DNA from: Sulfitobacter litoralis
GTDB taxonomy: Bacteria; Pseudomonadota; Alphaproteobacteria; Rhodobacterales; Rhodobacteraceae
DNA: 64,000 nucleotides
Reading direction: 5' to 3'
Assembly: GCF_900103185.1 (NCBI RefSeq)
Contig: NZ_FNJD01000002.1
Span: 124,001-188,000, forward strand
In this document: positions 45,210-53,695 of the stretch, one piece after another
How the letters are laid out: the number at the start of each line of letters is the position of its first letter
Position numbering within the stretch: position 1 is the stretch's first letter
Position numbers and translations under genes: made by a program
Notes under the pieces: model-generated
The model's input: only the letters and a program-made list of their open reading frames with translations
Told to the model about the DNA's origin: nothing
Databases searched by the model: none

Positions 45210-46524
45210 GTTGATCGCCATCCTGATGTTTTCGACCATGATGCTGATGCTGCTGACTGGGCAGCGGGTGTTCGGGGCGATCGGCTTTGTCGCGGTGATT
45301 GCGGCGCTGTTTCTTTGGGGGGATCGCGGCGGCTATGACATCGGCTTCTCTGCCGCGATTAAGCTGATGCGTTGGTATCCGCTGCTGACCCTGCCGATGT
45401 TCATCTTCATGGGTTACGTGCTGTCGGAAAGTAAAATTGCCGACGATCTATATAAAATGTTTCACGTGTGGATGGGCGGTTTGCGCGGCGGGCTGGCCAT
45501 CGGGACGATCGGGCTGATGGTGTTGATTTCCGCCATGAACGGCCTGTCGGTGGCGGGCATGGCGATCGGTGCAACAATTGCGCTGCCCGAGCTTTTGAAG
45601 CGAAACTATGACAAACTGATGGTGACCGGGGTCATTCAAGCAGGATCGAGCCTTGGCATCCTCGTGCCGCCTTCGGTCGTGCTGGTGCTCTATGCGATGA
45701 TCGCGCGGCAACCTGTGGGGCAGCTGTGGCTGGCGGGCGCGATCCCGGGGCTGATGATGGCCACGATGTTCATCATCTATATCGCCATCCGCTGTCGCAT
45801 GAATCCCGATCTGGGCCCGACCCTGTCCGCCGAAGAGCGCGATGTGGGCTGGCCTGAAAAGCTGCGTCTGTTACGTGCGGGCCTGCTGCCTGTGGTGATC
45901 TTTGCCGTGATGATGGTGCCGTTTGTGAACGGCTGGACCTCGCTTGTCGAAAGCTCTGCCATTGGGGCAATCGCCGCATTTGTAGCGGCTGTGCTGAAAG
46001 GGCGGATGACGCGCACCGTTTTTGAAAACTCTGTGCGCCAGACCCTTGCGATCACCTGTATGTTCATGTGGATCATCCTCGCCGCGCTGGCCTTTGGTGC
46101 GGTGTTCGACGGGCTTGGGGCGGTCAAGGCGATTGAAAACCTGTTTACCGAACAATGGGGCCTGAACCCTTGGGTGATCCTGATCCTGATGCAGCTGTCG
46201 TTTCTGATCATGGGGACGTTTCTGGACGACACGGCGATGCTGGTCATCGTGGCCCCGCTCTATGTACCGCTGGTGGGCGCGCTCGGGTTCGATCTGGTGT
46301 GGTATGGTGTGCTTTATACGATCACCTGCCAGATCGCCTATATGACGCCGCCCTTCGGCTATAACCTGTTCTTGATGCGCGCCATGGCCCCGCCAGAGAT
46401 CACGATTCGCGACATTTACCGGTCGATCATCCCCTTTGTTGGCGTGATGGTACTGGCGCTCGCGGTCGTCATGATCTTTCCGCAGATCGCGCTTTGGCTG
46501 CCGAACTATGTCTACGCGAAATAA
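45199..46524 (+). CDS. TRAP transporter large membrane subunit (DctM)
   Basis: A 441-residue permease with about 12 helices: LPMFIFMGYVLSESKIADDLY, GLSVAGMAIGATIALPELLKRNYDKLMVTGVIQAGSSLGILVPPSVVLVLY and FLDDTAMLVIVAPLYVPLV, all typical of DctM. It forms the transport path with DctQ and takes ligand from DctP 68 nt downstream. Confidence 0.94.
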   Translation: MPYELIAILMFSTMMLMLLTGQRVFGAIGFVAVIAALFLWGDRGGYDIGFSAAIKLMRWYPLLTLPMFIFMGYVLSESKIADDLYKMFHVWMGGLRGGLAIGTIGLMVLISAMNGLSVAGMAIGATIALPELLKRNYDKLMVTGVIQAGSSLGILVPPSVVLVLYAMIARQPVGQLWLAGAIPGLMMATMFIIYIAIRCRMNPDLGPTLSAEERDVGWPEKLRLLRAGLLPVVIFAVMMVPFVNGWTSLVESSAIGAIAAFVAAVLKGRMTRTVFENSVRQTLAITCMFMWIILAALAFGAVFDGLGAVKAIENLFTEQWGLNPWVILILMQLSFLIMGTFLDDTAMLVIVAPLYVPLVGALGFDLVWYGVLYTITCQIAYMTPPFGYNLFLMRAMAPPEITIRDIYRSIIPFVGVMVLALAVVMIFPQIALWLPNYVYAK

Positions 46525-46591
46525 GCATTACCAACCAAGTGGTCAGAGAAGCTGGCCCGTTTCAACCCAACCCCAACAAGGAGTATGAGAC

Positions 46592-47629
46592 ATGACAACG
46601 AGACGTAAGTTCCTGAAAGGTGCCGCCATTGCCGGCCCCGCGACCCTTGCCGCGCCGTCAATCCTGCACGCCCAAGAGCCGATACGCTGGCGTTTCCAGA
46701 CCTATGCGGGGTCTGCGCTCGGGGAAGAGGTGACCAAACCCGCCATCGACGCGATCAACGCGGCGGCACAAGGCGAGCTTGAGATCGAATTGTTTTATGC
46801 GGACCAGATCGTCCCCACGGGCGAGCTTTTCCAAGCATTGCAGCGCGGCACCATCGATGGCGTGCACTCGGATGATGACTCCATGGCGTCGCCCACGCCT
46901 GTACGGTCCTTCGGCGGGTATTTCCCGCTGGCGACGAAACACGCGCTCGACGTGCCGGTGCTGTTCAATCAATACGGTCTGGCAGACATCTGGCGCGAGG
47001 AATACGCCAAGGTCGGCGTGCATTGGCTGTCTGCGGCGGGGCAAGACCCGTGTAACTTCAACACCGTCAAGCCGATCAAATCGCTGGCCGACATGGACGG
47101 GCTCAAGCTTTATACCTTCCCGACGGCGGGCCGCTTCCTGTCGCAATTCGGCGTCGTGCCGGTCAACATCCCCTACGAGGACGCCGAAGTCGCGGTGCAG
47201 ACGGGCGAGCTGGACGGTATGGCGTGGTCGGGCATCACCGAAGACTACACCGTCGGCTGGGCCGATGTGACCAACTACTTCTGCACCAACAACATCTCGG
47301 GCGCATGGATCGGGTCGTTCTTTGTCAACGCCGAGAAGTGGGCAGAGCTGCCGGATCACCTCAAGCAGATCGTAAACTCCGCGATCGAGGCAAGCCACAC
47401 CTACCGCAACCAGTGGTACTGGGGCGGCGAGGCGCGCCTGCGTGCATCGGGTGAGAAGCTGGAGCTGACATCCGTACCGCAGGACGAATGGAAAGTGGTC
47501 GAGGAAGCGGCCGTGAAATTCTGGGACGAGATGGCGGAAGAAGGCGAAACCGCCGCCAAGATCGTGCAGATTTTCCGCGACTATAACAACGTCATCTCGA
47601 AAGCGGGCCCGCCCTATACTTTCGGCTGA
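46592..47629 (+). CDS. TRAP transporter substrate-binding protein (DctP), Arg motif altered
   Basis: A 345-residue binding protein with a twin-arginine signal (TTRRKFLKGAAIAGPATLAAPSILHAQ). FALQRGTIDG-like LFQALQRGTIDGVHSD, SLADMDGLKLYTFPTAG and AVQTGELDGMAWSG mark the family. In related proteins the segment reads LK(M/Y)R, whose Arg binds the ligand carboxylate; here it is LKLY. With several Asp residues in HSDDDS, this suggests a non-acid, perhaps amine, ligand. Exported folded by Tat. Confidence 0.92.
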   Translation: MTTRRKFLKGAAIAGPATLAAPSILHAQEPIRWRFQTYAGSALGEEVTKPAIDAINAAAQGELEIELFYADQIVPTGELFQALQRGTIDGVHSDDDSMASPTPVRSFGGYFPLATKHALDVPVLFNQYGLADIWREEYAKVGVHWLSAAGQDPCNFNTVKPIKSLADMDGLKLYTFPTAGRFLSQFGVVPVNIPYEDAEVAVQTGELDGMAWSGITEDYTVGWADVTNYFCTNNISGAWIGSFFVNAEKWAELPDHLKQIVNSAIEASHTYRNQWYWGGEARLRASGEKLELTSVPQDEWKVVEEAAVKFWDEMAEEGETAAKIVQIFRDYNNVISKAGPPYTFG

Positions 47630-47653
47630 TCCGACTTTGACATCATGACCATA

Positions 47654-47677
47654 GGGGCGGCGCATCTGTGCCGCCCC
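47654..47677 (+). other. Hairpin between dctP and the ligase gene
   Basis: GGGGCGGC/GCCGCCCC with an 8-nt loop, 25 nt after the dctP stop and without a T tract. Such a stem often protects the upstream mRNA and raises binding-protein yield. Confidence 0.6.
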
Positions 47678-47702
47678 CTCACATCAAAAGGGACGTTTGC
47701 AG

Positions 47703-49064
47703 ATGGGCAACCTTACTTTCGACACGCTCAAGGACCTGGCCGCCAAAGGCGAGGTGGACACGGTGCTGGTGGCACTGGTGGACATGCAGGGCCGCCTGAT
47801 GGGCAAGCGTTTTCACGTTACGAATTTCATCGATCATTCTCACGCGGAAACCCATTGCTGCAATTATCTGCTGGCAACCGATCTGGTGATGTCCACGCCC
47901 GAGGGCTTTGCCTCGACCAGCTGGGAAACCGGATATGGCGACTATGTGCTGCGGCCCGATCTGTCTACCATGCGCCATGTGCCGTGGCTGGAAAAAACCG
48001 TGTTGGTGCTTGGCGATGTGCTGGATCACCACACCCACGAACCTGTCTCCCATTCGCCGCGCGCCATGCTGAAAAAGCAGATCGCCCGACTGGACGCGCT
48101 TGGCTTTGATGCGATGATGGCAACCGAGCTTGAGTTCTTTCTGTTCGAGGGCGACTACCGCACCTTGCAGAAAGAGAAATACGCCAACCTCGTGCCGCTG
48201 AACGGGCACAACGAGGACTACTGCCTGTTCCAAACCACCAAGGAGGAAAGCTTCCTCCAGCCGCTGCGCAACCATCTGGTAGGGGCGGGGATTCCGGTCG
48301 AATGCACAAAGGGCGAGGCCGAAGTCGGCCAGCAAGAGCTTAACATCCGCTATGCCGACGCGCTGGCTTGTGCCGATCACCACACAATTTCGAAACAAGC
48401 GGTGAAAGAGATCGCCTATCAGCAGGGGTTCTCTGCCTCCTTCCTGTCCAAGTGGTCGGCGGATAAGGTGGGGTCGTCCAGCCACGTGCATATGTCGCTG
48501 TGGAAAGACGGCACGCCCGCGTTCTATGACAAGGATGCAAAGCTGGGCATGTCGCAGATGATGCAGCATTTTATGGCGGGTCTGATCGCCTATGCCCCTG
48601 ATATCACCTATTTCTTCGCGCCCTATATCAACAGCTACAAACGCTTTGCCAAAGGCACCTTTGCGCCCACGAAAACCGTCTGGTCTGTCGATAACCGCAC
48701 CGCGGGCTTCCGGCTGTGTGGCGATGGCACCAAGGGGATTCGTGTTGAATGTCGCATCGGCGGGTCTGACCTGAACCCCTATCTGGCGCAGGCTGTGCTG
48801 CTTGCGGCAGGGCTGAAGGGGATCGAGGAAAAGCTGCCCCTGCAAGAGCCGACGTTGGGCGATGTCTACGAAGACGCCAACGTCACCGAAATCCCCCGCA
48901 CCCTGCGTGCCGCGACCCAAACGCTGCGCAACTCTGCCATGTTGCGCGAGGCCCTTGGCGACGACGTGGTCGACCACTACACCCGCGCAGCCGAATGGGA
49001 GCAGGAGGAATACGACAAGGTCGTGACCGACTGGGAAATCAACCGCGGATTTGAGCGAGCATAA
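47703..49064 (+). CDS. Glutamine-synthetase-family ligase (probable gamma-glutamyl-amide synthetase)
   Basis: A 453-residue GS-fold protein: beta-grasp start with LVALVDMQGRLMGKRF, ATELEFFLF, AEVGQQELNIRYADAL, SHVHMSLWKDG with metal and ATP residues, INSYKRFAKGTFAPT and the end VECRIGGSDLNPYLAQAVLLAAG. It lacks the adenylylation tyrosine loop of GlnA and groups by look with PuuA, IpuC and GMAS, which link glutamate to an amine. Next to dehydrogenases and a TRAP transporter, a catabolic gamma-glutamylation role is likely. The amine is not known. Confidence 0.88.
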   Translation: MGNLTFDTLKDLAAKGEVDTVLVALVDMQGRLMGKRFHVTNFIDHSHAETHCCNYLLATDLVMSTPEGFASTSWETGYGDYVLRPDLSTMRHVPWLEKTVLVLGDVLDHHTHEPVSHSPRAMLKKQIARLDALGFDAMMATELEFFLFEGDYRTLQKEKYANLVPLNGHNEDYCLFQTTKEESFLQPLRNHLVGAGIPVECTKGEAEVGQQELNIRYADALACADHHTISKQAVKEIAYQQGFSASFLSKWSADKVGSSSHVHMSLWKDGTPAFYDKDAKLGMSQMMQHFMAGLIAYAPDITYFFAPYINSYKRFAKGTFAPTKTVWSVDNRTAGFRLCGDGTKGIRVECRIGGSDLNPYLAQAVLLAAGLKGIEEKLPLQEPTLGDVYEDANVTEIPRTLRAATQTLRNSAMLREALGDDVVDHYTRAAEWEQEEYDKVVTDWEINRGFERA

Positions 49065-49067
49065 ACC

Positions 49068-50444
49068 ATGACAAACACTTTGAAATGTATCTCACCGATT
49101 GACGGATCGGTTTACCTTGAACGCCCTGTCCTGTCGCTGGAGGCGGCACGCGATGTCTGCGCCCGCGCCAAGGCAGCACAAGGCGCATGGGCCGCGCGCC
49201 CCTTGTCCGAACGTGTCCAACTGGTGCGCGACGCCATTGCCGAGGTGGGCAAAACCACCGATCGTATGGCGCAGGAACTGGCGCATCAGATGGGTCGACC
49301 CGTGCGCTATGGCGGCGAGTTTGGCGGCTTTGCCGAGCGCGGCAACTATATGGCCGACATTGCCGAAAAGGCGCTGGCCCCGACGATTGTTGAAGACAGC
49401 GACAAGGCCACCCGCAAGATCACCCGCGAAGCGCGCGGCGTAGTGCTGGTCGTGGCCCCGTGGAACTACCCTTATATGACGGCGATCAACACGGTCGCGC
49501 CAGCGCTGATCGCAGGTAATACCGTGGTGCTGAAACACGCCACCCAAACCCTGCAAGTGGGTGAACGTCTGGCCGAAGCTTTCCACGCCGCAGGTATCCC
49601 CGACGATGTCTTCCAGAACGTCTTTCTTGATCACGACACCACCTCGGCGCTGATCGCTGAACGGCAGTTCGGCTTCGTGAACTTCACCGGCTCGGTCGGG
49701 GGCGGCAAGGCGATGGAGGTGGCCGCCGCAGGCACCTTCACCCCCGTCGCGACGGAACTGGGGGGCAAAGACCCCGGCTATGTGCGCGCCGACGCGGATG
49801 TTGACGCCGCCGTTGACGGGCTAATGGATGGGGCGATGTTCAACGCGGGGCAATGCTGCTGCGGTATCGAACGGATTTATGTGCACGAAAGCCTGTATGA
49901 TGCCTTTGTCGAAAAGGCCGTGGCTTGGGTCAATGCGCTCAAGCTTGGCAACCCGCTTGAGACGGATACCGATATCGGCCCCATGGCGAACGTCCGTTTT
50001 GCCAAAGAAGTCCGCGCCCAGATTTCCGAGGCTGTCGGGGCCGGTGCCACCGCATTGATTGAGACCTTTGAGGCGGATGACGGCGGGGCGTATCTTACGC
50101 CGCAGATCCTGACCAACGTCACCCATGACATGCGCGTGATGCGCGACGAAAGCTTTGGCCCTGTCGTTGGCATCATGCCCGTCAAGGACGACGCCGAAGC
50201 GATTGCGCTGATGAACGACTGCCAGTTCGGCCTGACCGCCGCGATCTTTACCAAGGATGCCGATGCTGCCGATGCCATCGGCGCGCAGCTGGAAACCGGC
50301 ACTGTGTTCATGAACCGCTGCGATTACCTTGATCCGGCCCTGTGCTGGACCGGCTGCAAGGATACAGGGCAGGGCGCGGGCCTGTCCGAGCTTGGCTATC
50401 AGGCGCTCACGCGCCCCAAATCTTACCACCTGAAAAAGGCTTGA
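49068..50444 (+). CDS. NAD(P)-dependent aldehyde dehydrogenase
   Basis: A 458-residue enzyme: VVAPWNYPYMTAINTVAPALIAGNTVVLKHA (cofactor binding), the general base Glu230 in ATELGGKDPGYV, and the nucleophile Cys264 in FNAGQCCCGIERI. Three adjoining cysteines at the active site are unusual in look. It likely oxidises the aldehyde formed by the next gene's product; the substrate is inferred from context. It follows the ligase gene by 3 nt. Confidence 0.93.
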   Translation: MTNTLKCISPIDGSVYLERPVLSLEAARDVCARAKAAQGAWAARPLSERVQLVRDAIAEVGKTTDRMAQELAHQMGRPVRYGGEFGGFAERGNYMADIAEKALAPTIVEDSDKATRKITREARGVVLVVAPWNYPYMTAINTVAPALIAGNTVVLKHATQTLQVGERLAEAFHAAGIPDDVFQNVFLDHDTTSALIAERQFGFVNFTGSVGGGKAMEVAAAGTFTPVATELGGKDPGYVRADADVDAAVDGLMDGAMFNAGQCCCGIERIYVHESLYDAFVEKAVAWVNALKLGNPLETDTDIGPMANVRFAKEVRAQISEAVGAGATALIETFEADDGGAYLTPQILTNVTHDMRVMRDESFGPVVGIMPVKDDAEAIALMNDCQFGLTAAIFTKDADAADAIGAQLETGTVFMNRCDYLDPALCWTGCKDTGQGAGLSELGYQALTRPKSYHLKKA

Positions 50445-50449
50445 TCCTT

Positions 50450-51595
50450 ATGGCACTGCAAAACAACTGGTCCTACCCCACCGCCATCCGCTTTGGCGCG
50501 GGCCGTATTTCTGAAATCGGAGAGGCCTGCGTGGCCACGGGGATGAAAAACCCCTTGCTGGTGACGGACAAAGGTCTTGCCTCGATGGAGATCACGACGC
50601 GCACGCTGGACCTGCTGGACGGCGCAGGCTTTGGCCGTGCGATGTTCTCGGAAGTGGACGCGAACCCGACCGAACTGAACCTCGAGGCGGGGCTTAAGGT
50701 CTACCGCGAGGGCGGGCACGACGGTGTGATCGCCTTTGGCGGTGGCTCTGGCCTTGATCTGGGCAAGATGGTCGCCTTCATGGCGGGGCAGTCGCGGCCT
50801 GTGTGGGATTACGAAGATGTGGGCGATTGGTGGACCCGCGCCGATGCCGACGCCATCGCACCGATCATCGCCGTGCCCACAACCGCCGGTACAGGGTCCG
50901 AAGTCGGCCGCGCATCAGTGCTGACCAATTCGAAAACCCACGTCAAAAAGATCATCTTCCACCCCAAAGTGCTGCCCAGTGTCGTGATTTGCGACCCTGA
51001 GCTGACGGTAGGCATGCCCAAACATATCACCGCAGGCACCGGCCTTGATGCCTTTGCCCATTGCGTCGAGGCGTTCAGCAGCCCGCATTACCACCCCATG
51101 TCGCAGGGTATCGCGCTAGAGGGCATGCGGCTGGTCATCGACTATCTGCCGCGTGCCTATGCGGATGGGACAGACATCGAAGCGCGCGCGCAGCTGATGT
51201 CGGCGGCGGCGATGGGGGCGACGGCGTTCCAGAAGGGTCTGGGCGCGATTCACGCCATGAGCCACCCGATCGGCGCGGTGTTCAACACGCACCACGGTAC
51301 CACCAATGCGGTCTGCATGCCTGCTGTACTGGACCTGAACGAGCCTGAAATCCGCGAACGCTTTGACCGCGCGGCAGGGTATCTGGGGATCGACGGCGGC
51401 TATGACGGCTTCCGCGCCTTCGTGCAGAAGTTCAACGACAGCTTCGGTATCCCGCGCAAACTGTCGGATATGGGCGTGAGCGCAGACCGGATCGACGATC
51501 TGGTCGCGATGGCGCTTGAAGATCCGTCGTGCGGTGGCAACCCTGTGACATTGACCACGGAGAACCTTCGCAAGCTGTTCGAGGCGACAATCTAA
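50450..51595 (+). CDS. Iron-type (group III) alcohol dehydrogenase
   Basis: A 381-residue enzyme from MALQNNWSYPTAIRFGAGRI. NAD-binding FGGGSGLDLGKMVAFM, PTTAGTGSEVGRASVL, and the metal ligands in GTGLDAFAHCVEAFSS and AIHAMSHPIGAVFNTHHGTTNAV. It would oxidise the alcohol before the aldehyde dehydrogenase acts. The start is 5 nt after the previous stop; the frame is open further upstream but overlaps that gene. Confidence 0.94.
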   Translation: MALQNNWSYPTAIRFGAGRISEIGEACVATGMKNPLLVTDKGLASMEITTRTLDLLDGAGFGRAMFSEVDANPTELNLEAGLKVYREGGHDGVIAFGGGSGLDLGKMVAFMAGQSRPVWDYEDVGDWWTRADADAIAPIIAVPTTAGTGSEVGRASVLTNSKTHVKKIIFHPKVLPSVVICDPELTVGMPKHITAGTGLDAFAHCVEAFSSPHYHPMSQGIALEGMRLVIDYLPRAYADGTDIEARAQLMSAAAMGATAFQKGLGAIHAMSHPIGAVFNTHHGTTNAVCMPAVLDLNEPEIRERFDRAAGYLGIDGGYDGFRAFVQKFNDSFGIPRKLSDMGVSADRIDDLVAMALEDPSCGGNPVTLTTENLRKLFEATI

Positions 51596-51621
51596 ACCTC
51601 CGTAGAAGGCCCAAAAGAAAG

Positions 51622-51650
51622 CCACCCCCGACGTTCTGCGTCGGAGGTGG
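51622..51650 (+). terminator. Hairpin ending the TRAP-ligase operon
   Basis: CCACCCCCGACG/CGTCGGAGGTGG, 12 bp with one mismatch and a TTCTG loop, 26 nt after the last stop. It lacks a T tract, and GC-rich repeats (GGGCGG/CCGCC, near 51668-51690) follow before the convergent protease gene. Confidence 0.6.
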
Positions 51651-51747
51651 TCTGCCGCACCGGGGGGACGGGCGGTGGGGCCCGCCGCGTTGGGGAACGC
51701 GGTCGGGCAAATCCAGCAGGGAACGAGGTAAGCCCGCTGGAAGACGC

Positions 51748-52866
51748 TTACGCTTTTTGATCGGCCAATGTGCCTATGGTGACCGTCCGCGTGACCTCTT
51801 TGCCCTTGTGCAGGACCATGACCTCGGCTTCGGCTTCCGGATCGGTTTCGGCCACAGCGCGGGTCAGATCGCGCAGTTCCTTGATCTCTGTGTCGTTGAA
51901 CGACAGGATGATATCGCCTTTCTCAAGACCCGCTTTCTTGGCCGGGCTGTCATCGCCGATGGCTTCGATCACCGCCCCTTTCGGCGCGTCCAGCCCCAGC
52001 ACCTGCGCGACCTCGGCCGTCATCGGGCGGATTTGAACGCCAAGCCAGCCGCGGGTGATTTCCCCGTCGTCGGACAGGTCGGCCACGATGTCCTGCACCA
52101 GATCGGATGGTACGGAAAAGCCGATCCCGACAGAGCCGCCATCAGGCGACAGGATCGCCGTGTTCACGCCAATCACCTCGCCGGCGTTGTTGAACAGGGG
52201 CCCACCCGAGTTGCCTCGGTTGATGGCGGCATCCGTCTGGATAAAGTCGTCATAGGGGCCCGCGTTGATATTGCGCGATTTGGCCGAGATGATGCCAGTG
52301 GTGACAGTGCCGCCCAGACCAAAGGGGTTGCCCATAGCGACGACCTCGTCGCCGACGCGCATGTCATCGGACGACCCGAATTTGACAGCGGGCAGGTCCA
52401 CGTCCGCTTCGACCTTGAGCACGGCGATATCGGTCAGGACGTCGCTGCCGACAACTTTGGCATCAAAGCTGCGCCCGTCGGCGAGTTTGACCTTAACGGT
52501 ATCGGCACCTGCGACAACGTGGTTGTTCGTCACGATGGCCCCGTCCTTGGATACGATAAAGCCTGACCCAAGCCCGTGCATCGGCTGCGCACTGGTCGGC
52601 CCCTGTGGCATCAGTTGTTCAAACCGTTTGCGCAGTTCTTCGGGCATGCCTTCGGGTAGTTGCACTTGCGCGTTGGCTTGTTCCGCGGTGCCGGTCACCT
52701 CGATAAATACGACGGCGGGCGAGATTTCTTCGACCAGATCGGCATAGCCGCCAGCCGGTACGGCCAACGCGGCTGTGGGTGCAAGCGTCACCGCCGAGGT
52801 TGAGGCAAGGGCCGCCGCCAGTACAAACGGTGCGGCACGGCGGGGGGAGGAAAAGAGAGATGTCAT
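51748..52866 (-). CDS. HtrA/DegQ-type periplasmic serine protease, one PDZ
   Basis: A 372-residue S1C protease with a signal peptide (RRAAPFVLAAALASTSAVTLAPTAALA), triad His in VTNNHVVAG, Asp in TDIAVLKV and Ser in RGNSGGPLFN, and a single C-terminal PDZ (GLEKGDIILSFNDTEIKEL). It is shorter by one PDZ than the other protease at 19.0-20.4 kb. AAGGA is 8 nt before ATG 52866. It is divergent from a two-component system, as CpxRA-linked degP often is. Confidence 0.93.
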   Translation of the reverse strand: MTSLFSSPRRAAPFVLAAALASTSAVTLAPTAALAVPAGGYADLVEEISPAVVFIEVTGTAEQANAQVQLPEGMPEELRKRFEQLMPQGPTSAQPMHGLGSGFIVSKDGAIVTNNHVVAGADTVKVKLADGRSFDAKVVGSDVLTDIAVLKVEADVDLPAVKFGSSDDMRVGDEVVAMGNPFGLGGTVTTGIISAKSRNINAGPYDDFIQTDAAINRGNSGGPLFNNAGEVIGVNTAILSPDGGSVGIGFSVPSDLVQDIVADLSDDGEITRGWLGVQIRPMTAEVAQVLGLDAPKGAVIEAIGDDSPAKKAGLEKGDIILSFNDTEIKELRDLTRAVAETDPEAEAEVMVLHKGKEVTRTVTIGTLADQKA

Positions 52867-53023
52867 TTGGGGTTCCTTCGTCTTCAGGGATGACACCTAA
52901 ATGGCAGCCCATTCTAACAGCGCGTTTCCGTCAGCTATACAAATGTGTTAACTTGCCTCTCGCGGGTGGCAGCGCGCCCTATATCAGGTATCCAAGGATC
53001 AACGCTGCAATGGACCCCTGCTT

Positions 53024-53695
53024 ATGAAACTGCTTGTCGTCGAAGATGATGCCACCACCGGATCCTATATCGCACGGGGTCTGCGCGAAGAGGGGCATAC
53101 CGTCGATCTTGTCGCCGAAGGGCGCGAAGGGCTGATACAGGCGACCTCCGGCAGCTATGACGTGCTGATTGTTGACCGGATGCTGCCGGAGATCGACGGG
53201 CTGACGTTGGTCAAGACCTTGCGCGGTGCGGGGAACCTGACACCGGTATTGTTTCTGACTGCCATGGGCAGCGTTGATGACCGTATCAGTGGGCTGAATG
53301 CAGGCGGCGACGATTATCTGGTCAAGCCCTTTGCCTTTGGCGAGCTTTCTGCCCGTGTCACCGCTCTTGCGCGCCGTCCGCAGGCGATGGAGCAGGAAAC
53401 CGTGCTGCGTGCAGGCGACCTTGAAATGCATTTGATCACCCGCAAGGTGACCCGTGCCGGACAGGAAATCGACCTGTTGCCGCGGGAATTCGCCTTGCTG
53501 GAACATCTACTGCGCCGCAAGGGCAGGGTGCAGACCCGCACGATGCTGCTGGAAGCGGTATGGGACATCAGCTTTGACCCGATGACCAACGTGGTCGAAA
53601 CCCACATCAGCCGGCTGCGTGCCAAGGTCGACAAACCATTTGACCGCGAGCTGATCCAGACCGTGCGCGGTGCTGGCTACCGGATTGACGGATGA
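53024..53695 (+). CDS. OmpR-family response regulator
   Basis: A 223-residue regulator: receiver domain with acidic pair EDD, phospho-acceptor Asp51 in LIVDRMLPEIDG, Thr in FLTAMG, Lys in YLVKPF; winged-helix domain with EFALLEHLLRRKGRVQTRTMLLEAVW and VVETHISRLRAKVD. It overlaps its kinase gene by ATGA. It probably controls the divergent protease and possibly the oxidase operon downstream. Confidence 0.95.
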   Translation: MKLLVVEDDATTGSYIARGLREEGHTVDLVAEGREGLIQATSGSYDVLIVDRMLPEIDGLTLVKTLRGAGNLTPVLFLTAMGSVDDRISGLNAGGDDYLVKPFAFGELSARVTALARRPQAMEQETVLRAGDLEMHLITRKVTRAGQEIDLLPREFALLEHLLRRKGRVQTRTMLLEAVWDISFDPMTNVVETHISRLRAKVDKPFDRELIQTVRGAGYRIDG

